DNA of 64,000 nucleotides, taken from positions 17,617,687 to 17,681,686 of the forward strand of contig CM061919.1 of NCBI GenBank assembly GCA_031002005.1. The letters are read 5' to 3'. This DNA is from Vandiemenella viatica (lineage: Eukaryota; Arthropoda; Insecta; Orthoptera; Morabidae). A program made the translations under genes and the position numbers. This document shows positions 11,743 through 23,799 of the stretch, piece after piece. How positions within the stretch are numbered: position 1 is the first letter of the stretch; each line of letters opens with the position of its first letter. The notes below the pieces were generated by a model. The model was not told where the DNA came from. It made no database searches and saw only the letters and a list, made by a program, of their open reading frames with translations.

Positions 11743-12298
11743 TTGAAAATTATTTTCATTCAACTTATGAATATAGAGGTTATGTTCCGATTCAAACAAA
11801 AACTAATTTTTCTAAAATACGGAATATCACTTGCACTAGAAAAAATTCCATTACAATTAGCTTCCGCAATCACAATTCATAAAGCTCAAGATTTAACATT
11901 AAATAAAGTTGATGTAGATATTGGAGAAAAAGAAACTTATGTTGGTTTAAAATATGTTGGGTTATAGAAGGTAAAAACTTTAGAAAGCCTAGCATTAAAT
12001 AGAAGATTTTCTTTTCACAGAATTAGTAATATTAAAAATTCCAGTATGTTAAAATATAGAAAATAGGTAGAAACTTACATAAGAAATACTGTATCTGATT
12101 AGAAACGAATTAAATAAATTGGTATTTTAAATATTTAAAGATTGCTTCTTATAAACGTGCCTAATTTTTTTTCAACAAACTAATATCACGGATTTTGATA
12201 ATAGTTCATGAAGTTTAAATATTAAAATCCTTATCATTATTATTTAATTTCTTTCATTGTATTTAATATTTTTATAACAAAATTTCGCGAGCCAAGCT
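11743..12298 (+). pseudogene. Helitron Pif1-type helicase C-terminus relic
   Basis: The frame 11743-11967 encodes LASAITIHKAQDLTLNKV and YVGL, which match the final helicase motifs of Helitron proteins (AiTIHKsQGlTL and YVaLSR). After a stop, the same frame continues with RVKTLESLAL-like residues and NRRFSFHRISN up to about 12060. The sequence ends near 12298 with GCTAG followed by T, a possible Helitron 3' end, though the hairpin before it is weak. It runs opposite to the Helitron fragment at 10063, so these are two insertions or one rearranged element. Confidence 0.7.
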
Positions 12299-13155
12299 AG
12301 TATTAAAATCAGTGGAAATCTCTCATGTTTCATAACTTTTTTTATATAAGTTTGAACAGGGGCGGATCCAGGGGGGAGGGGGCGACTAGGGGGCTCGAGG
12401 AGACTATAAATACTACCATTTGCACGACTCAAGTCCCCCCCCCAAACCAAAATTCACTCAACCCAACCCGGCCCCCCCAAACCAAAATTCACTCAACCCA
12501 ACCCGGCCCCCCAAACCAAAGTACGCTCAAGCCCCTCCCAAGCCAAAATCCGTCCCTGAGTTTGAATAATGTTTGTGCTCCTTTTTCTCCTAGGGATTTC
12601 AGAAGTTCTACAGGAATCTCATCAATTCCTACTGCAATATTTGATTTCAAATCATTCAAAGATCTATCAAATTCTGTCCTCAAAACTGAATCACCTAAGT
12701 AAAAAAATGTTGATATAAACTTCTTTTTCTAATGCACCGTTGTTCAAATCATCTCCATCACACAGTTTCTCTAAGCCTAATATCTCTTTACCAGCTTTCA
12801 TTAGTTCGGTCTTTAATGCATTCCATTCGTCCTCTGTTGAGTCCTTTTCAGAGTTACTACTTAGACACACGTCTACCATTTCTGCAAACTTTTCTCGCAT
12901 GTTAGATTGTTTCAGTTTATTCACTTCCAATCTTTTATGCTTATATTGGTTCTTTATTCTCTTGAATTTCATCCTGCACTTCATAACTATCAGATTATGA
13001 TCTATCTCTGCTCCTCGGTAAGTTTTACAGTTTAGAACTTGATTCCTGAATCTCTTTTTGACCATGATATAATCTTACTGTATCCACTGGACGTTTCCCT
13101 TCAAGCATGATTCTTAAATATTGTGTTCGCCACGACTAGTTTATATCTTTCAAAA
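12299..13155 (-). pseudogene. RTE-type LINE, endonuclease end and RT start
   Basis: Middle part of an RTE-clade LINE on the minus strand, continuing from 16505-17002. It carries the end of the endonuclease (FERYKLVVANT, DYIMVKKRFRNQVLNCKTYRGAEIDHN) and the first part of the reverse transcriptase (ALKTELMKAGKEILG, then DEIPVELLKSLGEKG and LFKLIYKKVM). Several frameshifts and stops break it, and a 202 bp MITE is inserted in it. The RT core and 3' end are absent: the LINE breaks off near 12299 against the Helitron end. A relic. Confidence 0.8.
12357..12558. mobile_element. Small hAT-type MITE, 202 bp, TSD AGTTTGAA
   Basis: The ends are CAGGGGCGGATCC and, inverted, CAGGGACGGATTT, flanked by a perfect 8 bp duplication AGTTTGAA at 12349-12356 and 12559-12566. 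The inside is C-rich and contains an internal direct repeat (AAACCAAAATTCACTCAACCC occurs twice). It carries no protein. It sits in the RT region of the RTE-type LINE, and the LINE frame reads through from TLF to KLIYKK once it is removed. Confidence 0.85.
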
Positions 13156-13158
13156 AAT

Positions 13159-16100
13159 AGGCTATTTGACAGTATTCAAAATATATTACAAATTGTAGTC
13201 ATTCTCGTAGATTAATGCTTAAGGAAGCTATTTTTGTTAAATTTGAAAAGAAAGATGGATTTTTTAAAATTAAAAAAGCGAAATAAAAATAACATTTTTC
13301 TTGCCTCTTGTCACGTGACCGAAAACGCTCTGGGATTGGAGATCGCTTCAGTGACGTCACATGCTGGTAGGCGCTGCGGCTGCATATGGAGTGTTTCCCG
13401 CTATCCAAGTTTTCAACTATTTGTTGCTGGTTATTTCTTGTTAATAATGAGATTTTGCGTTGAATATAAAATGAAGAACAATTTGTAGAAGCCTACAGCG
13501 GAAAAATACCGTAAATTATTTGTCGGACTAGCTATAGAAACAACCACTGACTTTTATTCTACGGAGCTTGAGAATGTAATAACTTCAATTCGAGAATCAT
13601 TTATATTTAAACTGGAAGTTAGAGATTAACAGAAATCCTTCATAAGAATGACTAAAATTTTAAATTAAATTTGTTGTTTTAGCAGATATTTACGAGAAAA
13701 ATGCAAGTGCAGTATAAGGTAAGCACAACAGTTAAATAACTGGATGTTATAGTCAATATTTATCAACTGCGGATAAATAATTATGGACAAATAGTATTTT
13801 TTTTCCCAACGAAACTGAATTTATTGTTTATTTATTTACCGACCGCGTTCACTTCAACCCACATAGAAACTGTGATGTTTAAATGTTCACTATTAACAAG
13901 AAGAAAAGTAACGATGCCATGGTATCCAGGTAGCTGCAGGGTTAAAGAATACTATAGGAATTTGAAGATCCTTTATTTGAACCTTGATTAGGATAATATT
14001 TTTTTCGTGTATACATTTTTTTCCTGTTTGCCGTTTATTGCTTTACAGAATCTTGTTTTTATTAGAAGACGTGTAAAACGTCATGCAACCGTTTGAAACA
14101 TATATTGCTGCCATACAAGAAAACATTTACAAAAAGATAACCTCCTGCTTTTAATTTTGAAATATACCAGAGATACATCATCATTGCAACAATACCCAAG
14201 TACTCGGCAGTAAATTTATTTTAACAATAACATTGCGCGCTAATCTCGCAACAATTCTGGAATGCTTTGAATACTTTTTGTAGGAATTTTCACGTGATAA
14301 TACAACTGTATGTTGCCTTTCTGATATAAATGCATCTATTTATGCGGTATTTACTTTTAATGCGCAAGTAATTTTCAGTTGTTTTCTTTTTAACTTTTTA
14401 TAGGTGCGCAAGTAACGTCCAGTTTCAGTTTTGAAGTTTTTTGATTATGTCTCAAACGTTTATAATACTCTTGCTACCCAAAAATTTGTGAAACATTCGG
14501 AAAAAAATAATGTTTTGGTGGATTTTAGAAAAAGAATATGCAGTGCTACCAACATCAACTAGTATCTAAAGAAAACGCTCACAAATAACAAAACATATTC
14601 CAAAGCGAGGATCGAACCTAAGAGCCCTAACTTTACTGATACTCGCCTTAAACATCGTACTACATTATCTCAAAGAAATTATGGAATATATTTACAGTAA
14701 ATGATATGAGACTTAGTAGCAATGTCGTCTGGGTTTCTATGAGCAAGTTGCAGCGACTTTTTTTTCCTATTTCAGCTAATGCGGGAACACTTATGATTAT
14801 TTGGAGAGTTTTTATTGTTGTGGTTGTAGATTGTGTAAGCACCTTAGAATTTTGGCAAATTCCAGTTTTGGTTAGGCGGGACTTAGAAATTTCGAGAAGT
14901 GTAGTTTTCAACTTTAAGGAATTTTCCTGTAACCTTGCTCACAGTTATAATTTGTCATAAAAATCATTTTAAAGTGTAATCATCATATCGGGAAACGTTT
15001 AGTTTAAGAGATATTCCCGCTTGTTCAAGTTTTAAAACACGCGATCAGAATAGTGAAATTCTAAGATCTGTAATATCTTTAAATCGCGTTAAGCTACAAC
15101 CAATCTTTTATCACCAGCTGTAGTCAGCACTATCCCCGATATTTTGGCAATAAAATTAAGTAATTAAGTAAAGTCTAATTAGTGATTTTTATTATGAGAA
15201 ATATATAAGCATTTTTATTAAAAGAGATATTAAATTAAAAATTACATCAGTGGATATCCCTAATTAAGACGAGTTCATACATATATGGGTTTTCATAAAA
15301 AGTTTAAGCATTTGTCCGGTAATTAAGTTTTTGTAAAATAGATTGTCACGGATTGTTGTGCACGCGCGTAAAAAGTTCGAGAACACTTAGGGATTTTACC
15401 TAAATTTGAAGGTATCACTACGCGGAGTCTTAAACAGCTAAAACATTAAAATTTATTACTCTAAATTTCTCAAGAGACTGCCGTCGGACTTCTAGTAGAT
15501 AAGTCCAGATACTGTCAAAGTTTGAACATTTTTAATAGTCGAGATTGTCAAATAAATTACACATACTTTGAGCTACGCGGAAGCAAAAAGATGTGATACA
15601 GTTGCTGACGTCACTGGTTCTAGCCGTTTTCTATAAAAAAGACCCCACCTCCATTATGGTTTGTCTGTTCCTGTCCGCGGTCTGTTCCTGTTCGCGGTCT
15701 GTTCCTGTCCGCGGTCTGTTCCTGCCTGTGGTCTGTTTCGGTCTGTCTTTCGTCGCGCTGGTTGTAACTCGCCATGCTGGCTAGTTCAATCATGTTGGGT
15801 CGTGTCGTGTTAAATCGTAACTTCAATGACGATTAAGAACTTGTAAATTTATTAAAGGGGTTTGGTCGGTTCAAAATTTCTCTCCACAATCTGCAAACTT
15901 TTGAAAAAGAGAGTTCGATATGCCTGCTCAACTGTAAATGCTATTTTGAACTATTGACTTTGAAAATAAAAACTTTGAGTTTTCCAACAGTGAACTTGTG
16001 TTTCTCAGTTGTTAAAGTAAAACCCTTTTCTCAATTTGTGGGTAACAAATTTTGTGGCGACCTAAGGCATTTAGTTGAGTCATCCTAGCTACATGGTCAA

Positions 16101-16504
16101 ATCAAATCAAAATTATTTAGCAAATGTTACTGAGAATTGTGAGTCTACAAGAGAGTAAGTTAAGGCACTTAGCCGATACTACAGCCCCAGTATCGGTCTA
16201 TGTCCTTACAATTGATGTACTACACACTATTTATAAACCATATTTCCAACAATTTATATACAAATTCAGAGAAACAAACCAAACCTTACTTACGTAGAGT
16301 GAGCGATTGCTGGCGTGTCGTCACGAGTGTCTCTGGCCTGCGCCAGGCAGCACAGAAGCGTTTTGGTGGGTTTTCAAATCCTCTAAATTTTAACGTTGAA
16401 TTTTACGTATAATAAGCACTTTTGTCAAAAAATAATTAGTTCTCGGTAAATAACGTGTATCATTAAACTATTTAAAACCATTTTCAAAAAATAGTCAAAT
16501 AGCC
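13159..16504. mobile_element. Long-TIR DNA transposon, copy A
   Basis: The ends read (A)GGCTATTTGAC at both termini in inverted orientation, flanked by AAT. It interrupts the RTE LINE endonuclease. A second copy of the same family lies at 42626-46542. The two share their terminal regions and a middle part (about 13800-14700 against 43820-45060), including two tRNA-like boxes facing each other. No transposase is visible. TGACGTCA lies 193 bp from the left end, and a one-mismatch form (TGTCGTCA) lies 180 bp from the right end. The right terminal repeat is shortened by an LTR insertion at 15344. Confidence 0.8.
15344..16047 (+). repeat. LTR with promoter-like elements and PBS
   Basis: The segment begins TGTCAC and ends GTAACA. 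It is followed 6 bases later by TGGCGACC (16054-16061), which matches the 3' end of an arginine-type tRNA and so looks like a primer binding site. Inside are TGACGTCA (15606-15613), a TATA-like CTATAAAAAA (15631-15640), and about five tandem 17 bp repeats of the type GGTCTGTTCCTGTCCGC (15660-15745). The internal region is reduced to about 240 bp and no second LTR is seen, so this is a truncated LTR element within the long-TIR transposon. The orientation comes from the PBS and TATA. Confidence 0.6.
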
Positions 16505-17002
16505 AATTCTAATAATCTGCTTTCTTACTCATTTCGTTTTCCTAAACCAAAACTTCCTACAGTATTCTCCTCTTTTCCTTCTTCCACAACCGTATTCCAA
16601 CCGCCCATGGTTTTTAGATTTTCCTCCCCTTTCACATATTGGATTAATTCTTCTATTTCAGGGTATATTATCTCTATTTTTTCATCATCTTCCTGTGACG
16701 TTGGCATCTACACTTGTACCTGGTTAGGGCGGGCTTAGTTTCTAACCTCATTAAAATAATCCTGTAAGTAAACTGTTCACAATAACGCGCCCGTTTCTCT
16801 ACTCTTTTATTCATTACAAATCCTACGCCAGTAACAGCTTGTATGCTAATTATTCTGTATTCCCCCAACCAGGAATCCTGTGTGTCCTTCCATTTAATCT
16901 CACTATTCCCTACAACATCTAACTTAAATCGTTTAATCTCTCTTTTTAAGTTTTCTAATCTTCCAGTCCTATTCATACTTCTTACATTCCACGCTCCGAC
17001 TC
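16505..17002 (-). pseudogene. RTE-type LINE, endonuclease N-terminal part
   Basis: Encodes the apurinic-type endonuclease of an RTE LINE. Readable parts are AWNVRSMNRTGRLENLK, LDVVGNSEIKWKD, GVGFVMNKRV and, after a frameshift near 16700, IMxGWNTVVEEGKEEN with FGLGKRNE. The catalytic order (WN, SEIKW, GxWN) is the one known for this family. The 5' end continues on the far side of the hAT element, at 33641. The two parts share the 8 bp TCCGACTC, and together they read TLRVGAWNVRS without a break. Confidence 0.85.
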
Positions 17003-17617
17003 CATGGGCGCCGGCAGGATTGCTTCTAGGGGGGTTGTGCACCAGGGCTGCGTTGGTGCCCCCCTCCCTTTCCGGGCCGGCATATTCACAATATATTTTT
17101 ATACTTCTTACACATTATAATTATATATTACATTTTCTATTTATTAAATAATTAAGTAATAATATTAATTAGAACAGCTTATCCTCATAATTGTAAGCAG
17201 ATATATAAAATTAGGCTTGAACGTCATGTCAATTTCAAGCCACGTGGGTTTTTTATTTGCATCTTTCTTGGGTGTTTCGCGTGCCACGCGATGGGGGTCG
17301 GAAGGGAATTCATCCGTCCATGTCCTCAGACGATTTACAAACAAAAGGTTTTTAAGTCCTTGGTATTATTTGTTAATAAAGAAAGAGATCGTGTATGTTA
17401 ATTTAAATACAGACCGTAAAGATGCTGTACAATAATTTTATGTCGTATTGATAATTGAGGTCCTGGATACAGAGTTTCTTACCCTCTGCTCTGGTAAACT
17501 CAATCATTGTCACCCAAAATAGTCTCGTAATTCTACCGAAAAAATTAGACCTACAGTTTGAAGTGGAATTCCAATGACGGAGAGTCCTAGCAACTTCGGA
17601 TTAATAAATCAATGCTT

Positions 17618-17732
17618 TGCCAGAGGTGATCATTTTAAGTCCAGTAAAAATTGCACCCTAGATCGGGATTTCAACCGGGGAACTTCTATATATCATTCTA
17701 CGCCGTAACCCTTTGAGTCACCAGACCAAATC
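17618..17732 (-). mobile_element. SINE family 2 fragment
   Basis: On the minus strand it reads GGTCTGGTGACTCAAAGGGTTA, then GGTTGAAATCCC and a tail CACCTCTGGCAAAG. The head, B-box-like region and tail match the SINE at 6926-7046. It lies in the non-coding 5' part of the hAT element. Confidence 0.5.
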
Positions 17733-18053
17733 TAGATATTACAAAAATCATAAAGTAAACGTACTCTTTTTTTTTGTACAATGTACTATATTTTTGATAC
17801 TCCAGTGCTTAAACGTTCAGAGCATCTGTTGAAACGAAATTTTACAAATGTTTTAGAATAATGCAATATACGAGAGTGTACGATTATGCGATGAGCTTGG
17901 AAGTGAGGCTGAAGAGAAAAGACATTTCTTAAGACAATCAGTAACAGGAAAACAACATCTGGTAGTAAAAGATCTGAAATTCTCGAACTCCTTCTATACT
18001 TTCTCCGCATCTATCAGCCCGACACCGGACAACACCACCTACAGGACCACACG

Positions 18054-18904
18054 CAGAGGCGGCCTTAGGGGGTGGCGAACAGGGCAATCGCCCAGGGCCT
18101 CGCTCTTGGAGAGGCCTCGCGCAGCTACCCGAGTTGATTAAAATTTATGTTTGAAAAATATTTTATCTTTAGCTATTAGTGATAACAATAAAATAAAGTT
18201 GGTTAATTGATAATATAGTATATATTAATAACTACCTAATCTAAATTTCTCATTAAGATTTATTAAATGTCACATTTGTATAACAGCATGGGAAACATCT
18301 GATATTGATGGACAAGATTTGCATGAAGAAATTAATATGTTTATCCGTGTATAGGAAGAAAACAACTGCGTTATCTCGGTAATGAAGTAATAATAGAAAA
18401 AACATTAACTGAATTACTGAAGTGTACCCCACTATCGAAGTAGCCTTGAGAATTATTTTCACCAGACGTAATTCAGTTGCGTCAGAAGAAAGAAGTTAAA
18501 AATTATTAAAACATATTTGAGGAATTCGATGCCACAAGATCGGTTTTCGGCCCTTTCTATTATTTGAACTAAAAATGACATAGATCGTACGTTAGATTCT
18601 TGTACTGAAATTGAGTAAGTTAGTCTCAGGAAAATCTGCAAACATCATTTTTAAATCGTTGCGAATATCTTTCAAGGCCTTAATGTACTTCAGTTTATCC
18701 CGAAAAATTTGTTATCTTTATGTTTGTTAACTTTTAATAACTCTTCTAACTTAATATTTTAAAACTCGATTTTTTTTTATGACGTTTGCATTTTTCGTCG
18801 ATCATTAGAAATACCTACTTTCGATTCACATATTTTCCCACAGAGGGCAAGGGCCTCGCAATGATCTGCCGCCCCGGGCCTCGCAATGGCTAAGGCCGCC
18901 GCTG
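18054..18904 (+). mobile_element. hAT-type MITE family M1, copy 1, TSD ACCACACG
   Basis: 851 bp with ends CAGAGGCGGCCTTAG and, inverted, CAGCGGCGGCCTTAG, flanked by a perfect 8 bp duplication ACCACACG at 18046-18053 and 18905-18912. Subterminal parts are rich in GGCCTCGC. It carries no transposase. A second copy in the opposite orientation lies at 45145-45975. Confidence 0.9.
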
Positions 18905-19370
18905 ACCACACGGCTGGGTGCCGGCAGAGTGTTGGACTGCACGCAGTATCCTTTGAACTCACTTCAATCGCGTGAGCGCCAACAATAGGTAAATAGTTGT
19001 TGGGGATCAGTATGGAGCAAGTGTGGCATGACGTTTAGCTACAACCAACAGAGTCGCAAGACGAGTGAGTGATCGTATGAACTTGTGAGTCTTTGTTCAA
19101 GTTATGAACGACATAAGACGCTTTTTGTGCAAAAAGCGCAAGACTGATGTTATCAGTCGTCAGTCTGATGATGACACATCTCATATTACGACATCCAGTT
19201 CAGGTATGTAACCTTTGTATCCGAAATTTTCATTTAAAAATTAAAGACTAAGAATTGCTATACTAACATTACAATTTGCGTACACTCACCATTATCCATC
19301 AACACACATTCATCTAGTTCTGGACTTGGCTTCTCCCAGGCCACCACTTCTATTATCTGATTAATGTTAC

Positions 19371-19683
19371 CAGTGGCGTAGCTAGGTCAATAAGGGCCCC
19401 GGTGCAAAAAATCTATTTGGGGCCCTCAGGTCAGATGGGCAACCTTTTGTGTTGCTGGTAGGGGCCCCCTGAACTGTGGTTGGGGGCCCCCTGAGTTGTG
19501 CTCTTCGCCTTGAGAAGCCCCCTCAGACGACGGTAGACCTAAAAAAAAGGTCACCAGTTTGCCGTGAAGACCCATGGGCCCTCTGAACTGCGCTTGGGGG
19601 CCCCTGAGGTATGCTTGAGGGCCCCCTGAGCGTAGGGGCCCCGGTGCACTGCACCGCCTAGCCCTATAGTACCTACGCCCGTG
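19371..19683 (+). mobile_element. hAT-type MITE family M2, copy 1, TSD AATGTTAC
   Basis: 313 bp with ends CAGTGGCGTAGCTAGG and, inverted, CACGGGCGTAGGTAC, flanked by the perfect 8 bp duplication AATGTTAC (19363-19370 and 19684-19691). The inside is G/C-rich with repeated GGGGGCCCC-type blocks. A second copy is at 44584-44956. It is non-coding. Confidence 0.9.
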
Positions 19684-20179
19684 AATGTTACTAATATTAT
19701 ATTATACCAACTGTATCAGCGACTTCGTCCACGCGGATTTTGAGATTTGGACTGATGGTTCATAGATAAACAATCAACGAAATTTTGGATATTACCTGTA
19801 ACTTCGGTTACTTCGCTCACGTACGATGTCAGTAGGGTGTAGGACCTCCCTCTTAAAATCTATTATGTCACAATTAACGCAACGCCAGTGGAACAAAGAA
19901 ACTATTACGATGTATACATCGCGTTCAACAGACAATGTTTACTAATTTCTTAATTATTATTATTGTTTAGTAATTTATAAGCTTTCAACTTCGCATCAAC
20001 ATGAAACCATAGTTTCGCCAATCGAAGGATAAGGACACTATTCAGAATGTTTTGTTGGTCATCAGGCATTTATTGTAAATATGAGCAAAATCGGAACAAC
20101 AGATTCGCGGTCATCAAAAACATAATTGCATCTCGCATTAGTATATAGAAGTTAGACTGTATAGCCACGTAACAGAATA

Positions 20180-21402
20180 GGAGACCGGACAAATTTTCAG
20201 AAAGTATTTTAAATTGACCATTGTAGAAATATTTAGCCAAGAAAAACTGTACTTTATTTAAATAAAGGTTTATAAGTACATGAAACCACGTGTAAATGTG
20301 AAACTGTTTAAGTTCTCACGCAAACAATATTTCATGTGATCTCGTCGCGCGTGACGTCATATGTGTGTAAAGCAACTTGTCCTCAGATTTGTTATTCCAA
20401 CAGTATTAACTGATTTTAATCGTTTCGTGAAGTTAGGGAATCCATAAATCACGTGGCTCGGTCGAGGGCGGAGGAGGGGTTAGCTGGAAAGCTACGTAAG
20501 GGGGAAGGGGGTTGCGAGCCAGGCCACGTAGCTTTTCATTCATATTATTGTCACAGTTGAAATGAGATACATCTCAACACCATGTAAATATTTACTTCCG
20601 TCATTTAATTAATTAACAGTAATTAAGTTCTTCTAAAACTCGTATAAGTAACTCGTACAAGAGTTATACTCTTGTCATTTAATTATCTCTGTATGTAATT
20701 TACGATAATCTGACAAGAGAAAACGATACAAAATATCATCTGCAATCAATAGTGAAACAAGGCTACGTGTTACGTGGGGGAAGGGGGGGTAGAGGTGAAA
20801 GCCACGTCGGGATATGTGTAGGGGAGGGGGGTTCACAAGAGAGCAAAATGGAGCTGCATGGATTAGTAATAATGAGTTTAGCGTTTCCCGGCGAAAAGCC
20901 TGTACTTACACAGATGTCTTCACACTTCGAAACTCAGCAGCACTACAATCCAAATTTGTGACAAAGAAATTCCAAAACATTATTATAGTCACTTTACGAA
21001 GATTTCAGCTGTCGGCTTTAGTAACTTCTGGATTCATGAAAACAATGGTATAAAGAATCAGCAACTACCTGTACTTGGACGACCGTTACCACGTCTCTTA
21101 TCAGTCAGATTATAACAGTTCTGTGAACAAAAAACTTAAATAAACGTCGGTAAAACCACTTTTAAAAAATACATGTTAACGCGGGGCGGTATCGCTTGTT
21201 TCCTAACGTATGACGTCATGCGCTGTGATTGGTGTTTCGTTTAACGTTAAGAATAGGCTAAAAATCAGATTTTATTCATTGATTTAAAAATATAAATCAT
21301 TATTATTTTACGGGAAAAATTATTGGTTAATGTTTCTGAATTTATAAATATTATTTCCAACTAAATTTCAGATTTTTTTTCTGTAATACCTTTCCAGTCC
21401 CC
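20180..21402. mobile_element. TA-flanked non-autonomous DNA transposon, copy 2
   Basis: Relative of the element at 7595-8978. It starts GGAGACCGGACA, ends at the complement of GGGGACTGG, and is flanked by TA. The outer 200 bp on each side match copy 1, as does a stretch around 20920-21180 (CAGCAGCACTACAAT, CTTCTGGATTCATGA). It lacks the hammerhead ribozyme insert of copy 1. TGACGTCA lies 172 bp from the left end and 184 bp from the right, the same spacing as in copy 1. Confidence 0.75.
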
Positions 21403-21933
21403 TATTAAACGTAGCTAAAGTCCTTACAGTCCATTTCCATATGTCAGTGTAACCATGAATTTGAGACATGTAGCATGAATAACACCGAGGAAATTAAGAT
21501 ACACAAATGATACGAAAAGTTTCGAGCAGTGATTTGCCAGTGCGGCCGTTGACTCGACTTGGTGCCTTGTACCCACATGTGAAAGTGTATTTGTCTGGAT
21601 ATTTGTCGTTCAGTCGCACTCGTACAGTTGAAAAGATTCTAATGAAATTTTGAAAAAAAAGTTTGATGTCGTAGAAAATGAGGTTGGAAACTTTTTATAA
21701 ACAATAACGAAGTCGCGGGTAACAGCAGGTAAAGTTAAGGTACATCAAGTAGATCGGCCGCCGCGCCGGTTAGTTCGTATTATTTTTTCGTATTTTTTCT
21801 TTGTTTCTTACTCTTGTAATCGTTTTGTTCTTTAATTAAAATCTCTTTTTGCTTATAGGCACTAGTTTTACCGGCAAAGACCTTCCACAAGATGCCCACT
21901 GGATTCTACCAGTAGAAGCGCAACTGATTCATT

Positions 21934-22095
21934 ACTGGATGTTGGCATGTGCTTAAATTTAAACTATCAAATTGATGACGATCTTCGTTTGAAATTGCTA
22001 AGAGATCATTGGATTCCTAGTGAAACATAAAATTTCAAAAATGACGCAAACCTTGACGCTAAAAGGGCTTTTCGACCTGAATGGCTTACAGCTTA
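21934..22095 (+). pseudogene. hAT transposase, N-terminal piece
   Basis: The frame reads DVGMCLNLNYQIDDDLRL, then LLRDHWIPSET, an in-frame TAA, NFKNDANLD and RAFRPEWLTA. This is the lead-in to the TTF-type zinc finger in THAP0/ZMYM-like hAT transposases. The frame stops at the inverted-repeat element beginning at 22096. It resumes at 28954-28961, so that EWLTA joins YPWLVYS. The true start was not located; it lies further upstream and is degraded. Confidence 0.75.
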
Positions 22096-23716
22096 GTAGG
22101 AGGGGATAGCCGATTCAAGCGCACCGCCAGGTGGCAGCACCGTCGTTGCCTCCGTGACGTCACAAGATGGACGCCCCGTTAGTTGTTTGGCCGGTCAAGA
22201 TGGCGGGGACCGGTAGTTCTTTGGCCGGCCAAGATGGCCGCCGTTAGTTCCCCGATCGGCCGCACAGATGGCACCATCTCCCAAGGGCTTAATTTCTTTG
22301 CCGTTAGTTCTTTGACTGACTGGTAGATGGCGTTCGGTGGCAGTATTTCCGGCGCGCTCTGCGAAATGTGTACAATTCCCACTCGACTGTTTTGCTTATC
22401 CATTAAGCGTGACGAAATGTGTATTCCTAGCGTCCTGTTAAGCAAGCACTGAACATCTTGGCTACTATCGACACACAGTAAAATATTTTCTTCGGTTCTT
22501 AAGCGTAAATCATTGCAATTTACTAAAAACAAAAAAAAGTCCACATCAACGGATATTACGTGAACAGACATCGGTAGCGTTGGGGCTAGAGTGCCGAAGG
22601 TCGCCGGTTCGAGTCCGGCAGCGGTGTTTTTATTGAAAAAGCCGTTCCAACTCGTCAATTTCAAAACGAAAATTTTAGTTTCCACACCTAGAGAGTATGG
22701 CGCCAGCTTGCTATGAATAAAAAATAAGTCGAAAAGCATAAATGTTTCCTTTTAACGTTCGATATGGGGAAAAAAAAACCGTCATAAACTCCAGATATAA
22801 AACCGAGGAAGAATTCTATGTGTACCTGTTTTCATGAAATTATTTAGCGTTCTTGCCTCGCATTCAGGAGGACGGAGGTTCGAATCCCCATCCAGGCATC
22901 CATGGTTTCCCAAAATCACTCCAAGTGAATGCCGGGGATGCTACCTTCAAAAGGCCACGTTGTTAGAGAGACGTTAAAAAAAAGTACCTGTTTTAGCGTT
23001 CTGGCCTTGTATTCGAGAGGACGGCGTTTCCGGGCATCCAGATTTGGGTTTTCCATGGTTTCACCCAAATCACTCCAGGTGAATGCCGGGATGCTTCCTT
23101 CAAAAGGACATGCCGAATTCCTTCCCATTCCTTGCTCCCCATCCTTTCCCCGTCTCAAAAGGCCACGTTGTTAGAGAGACGTTAAAAAGTTTAAAAAATG
23201 AAATTATTGTGATAAAGTATAGCAATACCACACATACGTTATTCCTTTCAAAATTCGTAGCCTCAAAAACCCATCAATGGTGAAATCCTTTCATTGAAAC
23301 CGAGAGACGTTCACCGACGAAGGTAGGGAAAACCATAAAAAAAATCCGTTCATCGAAGCAGGCAGACATTAAAAATTAATACACCGACGAAGAGACGGGA
23401 AACAAACTCAATTAGTCACATCATGTTGGATTCGTTATGAACAATACAATATAGCTCACGAGTGTCACCTACATTCCGTGTATTTTAAAGGGTGTATTAA
23501 ATTGTGTGTAATGAAACACAGACACTTTTTGAACTCAAAGAGGCATTGAAGGGGTTTACTGTTGTATATAAGTGTGACCTCGATGAATTAATAGCTCCTA
23601 AGCTAAAGCAAAGTTGTCGATTTGAAAACCAGTTTCTTTTCCCTACAGACATTTCTGAAGTGAATACATGATGTCAAACCAATCAGCATGTAATTTTTTC
23701 AAGCCTATTTCTCAAC
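22096..23716 (+). repeat. Left arm of the inverted-repeat element
   Basis: Contains, from outside in: TGACGTCA at 59 bp from the end; about four imperfect 32-35 bp repeats of the type CCGTTAGTT...GGCCGGTCAAGATGG (22165-22330); a tRNA-like stretch with a B box GGTTCGAGTCC (22570-22626); two tandem copies of SINE family 1 (22844-22985 and 22992-23197); and AT-rich sequence. Differences from the right arm include a 19 bp insertion near 23640, a 2 bp indel at 22390 and scattered substitutions. Confidence 0.85.
22844..23197 (+). mobile_element. Two tandem SINE family 1 copies in left arm
   Basis: The first copy (22844-22985) has lost its middle and ends at the ACGTTAAA tail. The second (22992-23197) keeps the GGGTTTTCCATGG and GAATGCCGGGATGCTTCC body and the CCATCCTTTCC tail, but its B box is damaged. 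The same pair, with the same deletions, sits inverted in the right arm at 27852-28205, so the arms were copied or converted after the SINEs arrived. Confidence 0.8.
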
Positions 23717-23799
23717 CCTGTCTTTGGACAAGAGGCCACTTGAAAATATTTGTGACAAAGCCTTTCCCACATCAAAGCTAGAAAAAAAATCAAAGTTTC

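Noticed and set aside
22570..22626. tRNA gene from the B-box GGTTCGAGTCC
   Set aside because: Only about 57 bases of tRNA-like sequence, with no full cloverleaf visible, and repeated in both arms; treated as a tRNA-derived fragment.
22179..22739. 186-codon minus-strand open frame (repeated in parts at 28309 plus)
   Set aside because: It lies in the repeat arm, spans the tRNA-like part, shows no motif, and is broken in the other arm by small indels.
22916..23283. Several 66-81 codon frames in the arms
   Set aside because: They are translations of SINE sequence (GCCGGGATGCTTCC region) and recur wherever the SINE occurs.
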